Origin: CAMQVM01 sp044433405
Lineage (GTDB): Bacteria > Bacteroidota > Bacteroidia > Bacteroidales > Rikenellaceae
Length of the DNA stretch: 9,344 nt
NCBI GenBank assembly: GCA_044433405.1
Contig: JAWXTQ010000080.1
Location: 1-9,344 of the forward strand
Reading direction: 5' to 3'
The notes beneath the pieces are model-generated. The model worked only from the letters and a program-made list of their open reading frames with translations, was not told the origin of the DNA and did not search any database. Numbering within the stretch: the first letter of the stretch is position 1; the number at the start of each line of letters is the position of its first letter. Positions 1-4,734 of this stretch are shown here, piece by piece. The position numbers and the translations under genes were made by a program.

Positions 1-120
1 TTCTAAAGTACAAGGAGTACTCCGCGAACTCATTTTAGTGCAAAATCAAACGACATACCAAATTTGGGCGAAGGTTAAAGTAAAGTTTATTTTTGTAAGC
101 CCCTTGGTTTGAATTTTTAT

Positions 121-167
121 ATAATATATTGATATTTAAACAGTTACGTTAATATATTATTTTTTAG
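121..167 (+). terminator. AT-only inverted repeat followed by a T-run, possible weak terminator
   Basis: Bases 121-130 (ATAATATATT) and 151-160 (AATATATTAT) are exact reverse complements separated by 20 bp, and six T residues follow at 160-165. The layout resembles a rho-independent terminator for a gene lying left of the window. The stem has no G or C pairs and the loop is long, so it would be weak. It could equally be incidental symmetry in an AT-rich intergenic stretch. The rest of 1-254 shows no convincing gene. Confidence 0.25.
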
Positions 168-194
168 TCGGACACCAATAATTCTATTTATTAT

Positions 195-225
195 TTTGAG
201 AACTATAAAAGTTTAGCTATCTTTG
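195..225 (+). promoter_or_regulatory. Bacteroidetes-type promoter for the DUF4271-hemD-rnpA-yidD run
   Basis: TTTG at 195-198 is followed by exactly 19 bp and then TATCTTTG at 218-225. This matches the -33 (TTTG) and -7 (TAnnTTTG) consensus used by the primary sigma factor of Bacteroidota. Transcription should begin near 231-233, giving a leader of a little over 20 nt before the ATG at 255. Box sequence, spacing and position all agree, so this is the best-supported promoter in the window together with the one at 2862. Confidence 0.8.
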
Positions 226-254
226 TAACATATTAAAATCATTTTTCAATTTAA

Positions 255-1175
255 ATGGCAAGTAATCAAGAAGTAGCAAATAGAGTAGGGCATTTATCGG
301 TAGCGCATCAATCAAAACATTTGAATAGTGCAGTTGGTGGTGTATACACTCAAAATCAGAGCTCTATTGTCGAACATATAGATACTTCAGAGATTGCTAA
401 CACCCCAACAATAGAGTTTTCAAGCGATATTTCATTCGTGTTAGGTAGAGATGTAAATTATATTGGGGGTAGTGATTTTAATACCACTGAGTCGGTTGCT
501 GTTTTATCTGATCCAGATGAGTCTCTTATCGGCAATATTGGAAACTTCTCACTAACATTAGTGCTTGTTTCGTTCTATGTGGTTGTTTTTTGCCTCTATA
601 AGCAATCTTTCTACCAATTAATCTACATTCTAAGCTTCAAGGATAGAATGGAGCGCATGGCAGAGATGAACGATATAAATATGTTGAGTTTTATAAAAGT
701 TGGAGAGTGGCTATATATCTCATCTGCTTCCCTCCTTTTAAGCCTCTATATCGAGAAAAATATTGACAAACCTATTGCTCCATTATTTGTGATTTTTATT
801 GTCATTTTTGTTGCAGTATCTTTATGTAATATGCTTCGAAAAATAATAAATAGTGCAATTTCTCATATCACAGATGAGCACTATTTTGCCACAAATTTAA
901 ATTTATTATACAAAAGTTTTTACTCTGTTATGGCACTAACAGTAGTTCCGTTTTCTGTACTGCTTTTGTATTCATCATTATATCAATATATTAACTCTAA
1001 TTATATTTTTGATGTGATTTTAGTCCTTCCAATAGTTTTCTTTTGGCTAGCTATCAGACAAATTTTATCTATACAAAAAGTTTCATTTTTGGAATACATT
1101 TTGTACCTTTGCAGCGCAGAAATTATTCCTATTGTAACTATATTTGTGTTTTTATATAGATTAATAATAGATTAA
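255..1175 (+). CDS. DUF4271 family integral membrane protein
   Basis: A 306-residue protein with a polar N-terminal region (about 1-95) and then a membrane half with hydrophobic segments near 98-116, 150-167, 174-192, 222-242, 251-270 and 283-303, so about six passes. The loop with FYQLIYILSF and the end with YILYLC followed by an acidic residue are what I recognise from DUF4271 proteins of Bacteroidales, which commonly lie just upstream of hemD as here. The biochemical role of the family is not known to me; the constant link with hemD, rnpA and yidD only suggests an envelope-related housekeeping role. The ATG at 255 lies shortly behind a consensus promoter. The gene ends 36 bp before the preferred hemD start. 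The N-terminal polar part has no recognised domain and no clear signal peptide. Confidence 0.8.
   Translation: MASNQEVANRVGHLSVAHQSKHLNSAVGGVYTQNQSSIVEHIDTSEIANTPTIEFSSDISFVLGRDVNYIGGSDFNTTESVAVLSDPDESLIGNIGNFSLTLVLVSFYVVVFCLYKQSFYQLIYILSFKDRMERMAEMNDINMLSFIKVGEWLYISSASLLLSLYIEKNIDKPIAPLFVIFIVIFVAVSLCNMLRKIINSAISHITDEHYFATNLNLLYKSFYSVMALTVVPFSVLLLYSSLYQYINSNYIFDVILVLPIVFFWLAIRQILSIQKVSFLEYILYLCSAEIIPIVTIFVFLYRLIID
1081..1111 (+). promoter_or_regulatory. Possible internal promoter for hemD inside the DUF4271 gene
   Basis: TACCTTTG at 1104-1111 is a perfect -7 (TAnnTTTG) element. At 19 bp upstream stands TTTC (1081-1084), one base off the -33 TTTG. Initiation near 1118 would give a leader of about 95 nt before the TTG at 1212. 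The same bases encode the Tyr-Leu-Cys of the YILYLC segment of DUF4271, so the match may come from protein conservation and not from promoter function. Confidence 0.35.
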
Positions 1176-1211
1176 TGCTGTTTGTATTGTAGATTTTTTA
1201 AAATTTGTACC

Positions 1212-2192
1212 TTGAAAGTAAGAAGTATATTAGTATCACAACCTGCGCCCATTTCGATTGAAAAGTCGCCATTTAATGAATTGATTGAAAAGCATAAAGT
1301 TAAAATAGATTTTATGCCTTTTATTAAAGTAGAAGCCGAGACAGCTAAGGGATTCCGTTCACAAAGAATTGACGTTTTAGCATACAGTGCTGTAATTTTT
1401 ACAAGTCGTGGAAATATTGATGTATTTTTTAAAGTATGTGAGGAGAATAGAATTGTTATCCCTGATGACATGAAATATTTTTGCTCAACAGAGGCAATAG
1501 CTCTCTATTTACAGAAATACATAGTATACAGAAAGCGAAAGATATTCTTTGGTAAAGGTAGCTTTACCGACCTAATGGATATTGTAGTAAAGCATAAAGA
1601 GGAGAAATTTCTGCTTGGAGTGTCTGAACCACACAAGCCTGAAATGCTTAAAGCTCTTGATAGATCCAAGATTAAATACACTAAGTTGATATTGTCACAC
1701 ACAGTCAATGTGGATTTAAAAGACAAAATTGACTTTTCAAAATATGATATTGCCGTTTTCTATTCTATTTCTGAGATATCTTCTTTGCATGAGAATTTCC
1801 CTGAGCAAATAGGAGAGTGTGTTAAAATCGCAACATACGGCACTAACACTGCATCATTAGCTTCACAATTTGGTATGAAGGTGTCTGTTTTAGCATCACC
1901 TAAAACTTTTCCATCCATGATTAGCGCTTTAGATAACTACATTACTCAAACCGCTAAAAACATAGAGATTGACACAACATATATCGCTGAAGCAATTCAA
2001 GAGGAGATAGCACATAACGAAGCGATAATATCTAAAGCTAAAGGGGCTAAGAGCAAGGCTAAGTGTAAAAAAGCTACAACTGTGAAGAAATGCACTACAA
2101 CTGCAACAAAAACAGCAAAAAAATGTAGTTCAGCACGTGTTAGCTCAACAGAGGCATCAAAGAGAAAAGTAACTACTACAACTGAGTTGTAA
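1212..2192 (+). CDS. hemD: Uroporphyrinogen-III synthase (HemD) with a basic C-terminal tail
   Basis: HemD closes and isomerises hydroxymethylbilane to uroporphyrinogen III, the branch-point precursor of haem and corrinoids, in the cytoplasm. From a TTG at 1212 the protein is 326 residues and begins MKVRSILVSQP, matching the usual Bacteroidales HemD N-terminus. Typical family landmarks follow: FMPFIKVE (34-41), AVIFTSR (60-66), MKYFCSTEAIALYLQKY (87-103), YRKRKIFFG (106-114), ATYGTNTA (207-214) and PSMISALDNY (234-243). No ATG exists in frame before codon 35. The frame also opens at a TTG at 1182 (10 residues longer), but those residues do not look like the family. Residues 274-326 form a Lys/Thr/Ala/Ser-rich tail with 14 lysines and 3 cysteines, beyond the roughly 250 residues typical of the enzyme. 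Stop to rnpA start is 5 bp. Confidence 0.87.
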   Translation: MKVRSILVSQPAPISIEKSPFNELIEKHKVKIDFMPFIKVEAETAKGFRSQRIDVLAYSAVIFTSRGNIDVFFKVCEENRIVIPDDMKYFCSTEAIALYLQKYIVYRKRKIFFGKGSFTDLMDIVVKHKEEKFLLGVSEPHKPEMLKALDRSKIKYTKLILSHTVNVDLKDKIDFSKYDIAVFYSISEISSLHENFPEQIGECVKIATYGTNTASLASQFGMKVSVLASPKTFPSMISALDNYITQTAKNIEIDTTYIAEAIQEEIAHNEAIISKAKGAKSKAKCKKATTVKKCTTTATKTAKKCSSARVSSTEASKRKVTTTTEL

Positions 2193-2197
2193 ATCGT

Positions 2198-2587
2198 ATG
2201 ATAACTGCTCATTCGTATAAATTTACTAAAAGCGAAAAGCTATGTAATATAAAAGAGATCTCATCTTTATTTAAAGGTGAGTCTCTTTTTAATTATCCAT
2301 TCAAGATTGCTTACTCTATAAAAAAAGATAGTGCACACTCGACATCAACTCCAGTTAAGGTGTTGTGTTCGGTTGGTAAACGGTATAGTAAATCAGCTGT
2401 TAAACGTAATTTAATTAAACGTAGAACAAGAGAGGCATACCGCTTAAATAAGCATATACTGTATTCAAATATAGATAATCAGATGGTTTCTTTAGCATTT
2501 ATATACATAGCACACAAAGAGGAGAGTTATGAGCAAATTCAAAAGTCAATTTCAAAATCTTTACAAAAAATCTCGGAGTTATTGTAG
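2198..2587 (+). CDS. rnpA: Ribonuclease P protein component
   Basis: The small basic protein subunit of RNase P, which binds the catalytic RNA and the 5' leader of pre-tRNA during 5' maturation. The 129 residues are near the usual length. The signature RNR region is clear at 67-82 (AVKRNLIKRRTREAYR), preceded by the VLCSVGKRYSKS strand (55-66), which corresponds to the family's V-S-K-K stretch, and by the N-terminal FTKSEKL element (9-15). ATG at 2198 is the first in-frame start and lies 5 bp after the hemD stop, so translational coupling in one transcript is likely. The 3' end overlaps yidD by 59 bp. The rnpA-yidD order is a common bacterial arrangement. Confidence 0.93.
   Translation: MITAHSYKFTKSEKLCNIKEISSLFKGESLFNYPFKIAYSIKKDSAHSTSTPVKVLCSVGKRYSKSAVKRNLIKRRTREAYRLNKHILYSNIDNQMVSLAFIYIAHKEESYEQIQKSISKSLQKISELL
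2519..2524 (+). promoter_or_regulatory. Shine-Dalgarno sequence of yidD inside rnpA
   Basis: GAGGAG at 2519-2524 sits four bases before the ATG at 2529, inside the rnpA coding sequence. Purine-rich SD motifs this strong are scarce in this window. The site supports ATG 2529 as the yidD start even though it forces a 59-bp overlap with rnpA. No other ATG is available in the yidD frame before the conserved core. Confidence 0.55.
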
Positions 2588-2804
2588 TAGACTATCTCTG
2601 TTTTGTGTTATTGCGCTCATAAAATTCTATAGAAACGTAATTTCACCATTAACTCCTCCATCATGCAGGTATACCCCAACATGCTCACAATATGCGCTCG
2701 AAGCATTGGCTAAACATGGATTTATCAAAGGTATGTATTTAACTGTAAAAAGAGTACTTAGCTGCCATCCATGGGGTGGAAGTGGATATGACCCGGTGCC
2801 TTAA
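2529..2804 (+). CDS. yidD: Membrane protein insertion efficiency factor YidD
   Basis: YidD is a small inner-membrane-associated protein that assists insertion and folding of membrane proteins via the YidC/Sec route. The 91-residue product holds the full conserved core: LIKFYRNVISPLTPPSCRYTP (30-50), TCSQYALEALAKHG (51-64), and the terminal SCHPWGGSGYDPVP (78-91). The three conserved cysteines are at 46, 52 and 79. The N-terminal part up to about residue 30 is basic and then hydrophobic, consistent with an amphipathic membrane anchor; it is somewhat longer than in many homologues. The gene overlaps rnpA by 59 bp in another frame and has its own SD. The unit seems to end here, since a separate promoter lies in the following gap. 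Confidence 0.95.
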   Translation: MSKFKSQFQNLYKKSRSYCSRLSLFCVIALIKFYRNVISPLTPPSCRYTPTCSQYALEALAKHGFIKGMYLTVKRVLSCHPWGGSGYDPVP

Positions 2805-2861
2805 ATATGCTGTAAAATGAGTCAATCTGTAAAGTCACTAAGAATTCATTTTGATCCTCAA

Positions 2862-2893
2862 TTTGCAAGATTAAAACTTTTTTAGTAATTTTG
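2862..2893 (+). promoter_or_regulatory. Bacteroidetes-type promoter for glsA-glsB
   Basis: TTTG at 2862-2865, a 20-bp spacer and TAATTTTG at 2886-2893 fit the -33/-7 consensus. Predicted initiation is about 2899-2901, leaving a leader of only about a dozen nt before the ATG at 2913. It lies in the 108-bp gap after yidD and separates lipid synthesis from the upstream housekeeping unit. I see no strong terminator between the yidD stop and this promoter, so read-through from upstream is possible. Confidence 0.75.
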
Positions 2894-2912
2894 CATCATA
2901 AATGCTTAATTG

Positions 2913-3722
2913 ATGAACATAAATATTAGAGCCGTAGTACAATCTAAAAATAGAGACCTTTATAATAAGATTCCTTCGTTCTTATTTACACTTTTTGAGA
3001 AGATTATCCATCAAGATGAGATTAATACTATCTTAGGTAAGTACTCTAATTTGCGTGGTATAGAGTTCATTAGAGCTACTCTTAATGAGCTTAATATAGA
3101 GAGAGAAGTTGTTATTAAACACCCCTTGAATAGAGAACAAGATAACAGTATCATTCTTGTTTCTAATCATCCATTAGGTGGCGTTGATGGTTTTGCGCTT
3201 GCTGAGGCTATAACAGCAAAATATGGCTCGGTGAAGATTGTGGTTAACGATATTTTGATGAATGTAGAGCCTGTAAAAGAACTTTTTATCCCTATTAACA
3301 AACATGGGAGACAATCATCAAAGTATGCAGCATCTTTAAATGACGCATTAGCTTCATCTGTGCCGATTTTGTATTTTCCAGCTGGGTTATGTTCGCGTAA
3401 GATTGATGGCAAAATTGAGGATTTGAAGTGGCATAATAGCTTCCTAAAAAAAGCTATTGAGCACAATAGAGATGTAGTTTTAGTGAAGGTTAATTCATTA
3501 AATAGCTCTCTTTTTTACACTTCTGCTTGGCTTAGAAAATATTTTAAAATCAAAGCAAACCTTGAAATGATATTACTACCTTCTGAACTTTTTAAGAAAC
3601 GGAATGGTAATATACAAATGATATTTGGAGAGAGACTTAAAATAGAAGAATTAAAAAATTGTGAAAACATCGATAAAGCTGTTATTGACATTAGACGTCG
3701 ATGTTATGAACTAGATAAGTAA
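2913..3722 (+). CDS. glsA: Glycine lipid O-acyltransferase GlsA (PlsC-like)
   Basis: A 269-residue lysophospholipid-acyltransferase-type protein. The catalytic motif is NHPLGGVD at 85-92 with His86 and Asp92, giving five residues between them where classic PlsC proteins have four (HX4D); the HPLGG form is what I associate with the Bacteroidetes OlsA/GlsA-like group. The second block is FPAGLCSR (155-162), in place of the FPEGTRS block, and VLVKVNS (189-195) follows. In Bacteroides thetaiotaomicron GlsA adds an O-linked acyl chain to the 3-hydroxyl of N-(3-hydroxyacyl)glycine, the last step to glycine lipid, at the inner membrane. I chose ATG 2913; a TTG directly before it is in frame but has no support. 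glsB starts 2 bp after the stop. A phospholipid acyltransferase is the alternative, but the glsB partner argues for glycine lipid. Confidence 0.85.
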   Translation: MNINIRAVVQSKNRDLYNKIPSFLFTLFEKIIHQDEINTILGKYSNLRGIEFIRATLNELNIEREVVIKHPLNREQDNSIILVSNHPLGGVDGFALAEAITAKYGSVKIVVNDILMNVEPVKELFIPINKHGRQSSKYAASLNDALASSVPILYFPAGLCSRKIDGKIEDLKWHNSFLKKAIEHNRDVVLVKVNSLNSSLFYTSAWLRKYFKIKANLEMILLPSELFKKRNGNIQMIFGERLKIEELKNCENIDKAVIDIRRRCYELDK

Positions 3723-3724
3723 TT

Positions 3725-4648
3725 ATGACAAGAATAAATGAGAGTATTATCGATCCTATTGATGTTAACTTAATTAAGAGCGAACTTACAAAGGATTGCT
3801 TATTAAGAACAACAAAAAGCGGATCGAATGAACTATATATATTTGATTACAAAACTTGCCCAAACACTCTAAGGGAGATTGGACGATTGCGTGAGCTCTC
3901 ATTTAGAGATGCTGGCGGTGGTACTGGGCGCGCTTGTGACCTTGATGAGGACGATTTATCTGACGATGGATACATGCAATTAATTGTTTGGGATCCAGCG
4001 GCCGAGGAGATAATTGGTGGCTATAGATATATTGTGTCTAACTCTAAGCAGACTAAGCACCTATCTACGGAGCACTATTTTAAATTCTCAGACAAATTTA
4101 GAGAAGAGTATCTTCCATATATGATTGAGCTTGGACGTTCATTCGTGCAACCAAAATATCAAGGACGAAAAGGTAATCCCAAAGGGATTTTTGCACTTGA
4201 TAATCTTTGGGAGGGAATTGGTGCTATCTCAACGCGCAATCCCCATATTAAATATCTTTTTGGTAAGGTAACAATGTATGTGGATTATAATTTAAGTGCG
4301 AGAAGTGAGCTTATGTATTTCCTTAAACGCTATTTCTGTGACTCTGAAAGCCTCTTAATTCCTATCTATCCTATCGAAATATTGTTTGATTCAGAGAGTT
4401 TAGATAAATTATATTGTGCTGATAATTACATTGATAACTATAAAATATTATCCAAGCGTGTTAGAGAACATGGTGAAACAATACCTCCGCTAGTTAATGC
4501 TTACATGAATCTATCACCTTCACTAAAGGTGTTTGATACCGTTAGCAATCCTCATTTTGGTGGAGTAGAGGAGACTGGCATGTTGATCACTATAGAAGAT
4601 ATATACGCAACTAAATATGATAGATATATAGTTGCCACTAGAGAGTAA
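3725..4648 (+). CDS. glsB: Glycine N-acyltransferase GlsB (GNAT, hemolysin-like)
   Basis: A 307-residue protein of the OlsB/GlsB type within the GNAT superfamily (acyl-ACP-type N-acyltransferases once labelled hemolysins). Visible landmarks are RLRELSFRDAGGGTGR (54-69), the DLDEDD acidic turn (72-77), the core strand with IGGYRYIVS (97-105), YMIELGRSFVQPKYQG (132-147), YLFGKVTMYVDY (177-188) and NPHFGGVEETG (275-285). The characterised reaction is transfer of a 3-hydroxyacyl group from acyl-ACP to the glycine amino group, forming the commendamide-type intermediate that GlsA then O-acylates. The product feeds glycine and serine-glycine lipids of the envelope. ATG 3725 is 2 bp after the glsA stop, so the two are cotranscribed and probably translationally coupled. 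Ornithine as acceptor instead of glycine cannot be excluded from sequence alone. Confidence 0.87.
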   Translation: MTRINESIIDPIDVNLIKSELTKDCLLRTTKSGSNELYIFDYKTCPNTLREIGRLRELSFRDAGGGTGRACDLDEDDLSDDGYMQLIVWDPAAEEIIGGYRYIVSNSKQTKHLSTEHYFKFSDKFREEYLPYMIELGRSFVQPKYQGRKGNPKGIFALDNLWEGIGAISTRNPHIKYLFGKVTMYVDYNLSARSELMYFLKRYFCDSESLLIPIYPIEILFDSESLDKLYCADNYIDNYKILSKRVREHGETIPPLVNAYMNLSPSLKVFDTVSNPHFGGVEETGMLITIEDIYATKYDRYIVATRE

Positions 4649-4670
4649 AGGGTAAATAATAAATAAATAT

Positions 4671-4726
4671 GATATATTGGTTAAATCATGAGAAAATAAT
4701 TTCTTCATGAATCTAGCCAATATATC
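4671..4726. terminator. Long imperfect hairpin between convergent operons, bidirectional terminator
   Basis: Bases 4671-4680 (GATATATTGG) and 4717-4726 (CCAATATATC) pair perfectly. Inside, CATGA (4687-4691) pairs with TCATG (4705-4709) and GAAA (4692-4695) with TTTC (4700-4703) around an ATAA loop, with two single-base bulges and mismatches near the TTAAAT part. The arms are about 25 and 27 nt. It stands 22 bp after the glsB stop and 8 bp beyond the end of the opposing glycosidase gene, the usual place for a shared terminator. Neither side has a pure T-run, only AT-rich flanks. Confidence 0.6.
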
Positions 4727-4734
4727 AATAAATT

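Noticed and set aside
14..23. Ten-base palindrome GGAGTACTCC near the left edge
   Set aside because: Self-complementary without a loop and isolated; no repeat copy or promoter next to it in this window.
1..33. Possible start of a divergent minus-strand gene (ATG at 33-31, open to the edge)
   Set aside because: Only about 11 codons are visible, and no well-spaced Bacteroidetes promoter lies behind it.
2..109. Open + strand frame from the left edge to a TGA at 107-109, and another ending at 36
   Set aside because: Neither translation resembles a protein family I know; both are short, and one cannot tell a truncated gene end from chance openness.
1182..1211. Longer HemD start at TTG 1182
   Set aside because: The ten extra residues do not resemble HemD N-termini, while the TTG at 1212 gives the expected start.
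1204..1215. TTTGTACCTTG just at the hemD start as a second -7 promoter box
   Set aside because: It lacks one T of TAnnTTTG and overlaps the start codon, so it would give a message without the chosen start.
2815..2852. Seven-base inverted repeat (AAAATGA / TCATTTT) after yidD as a terminator
   Set aside because: A 7-bp AT-rich stem with a 24-nt loop and no adjacent T-run is too weak to call.
3167..3466. Minus-strand open frame within glsA
   Set aside because: Shadow of the glsA coding sequence; no recognisable domain.
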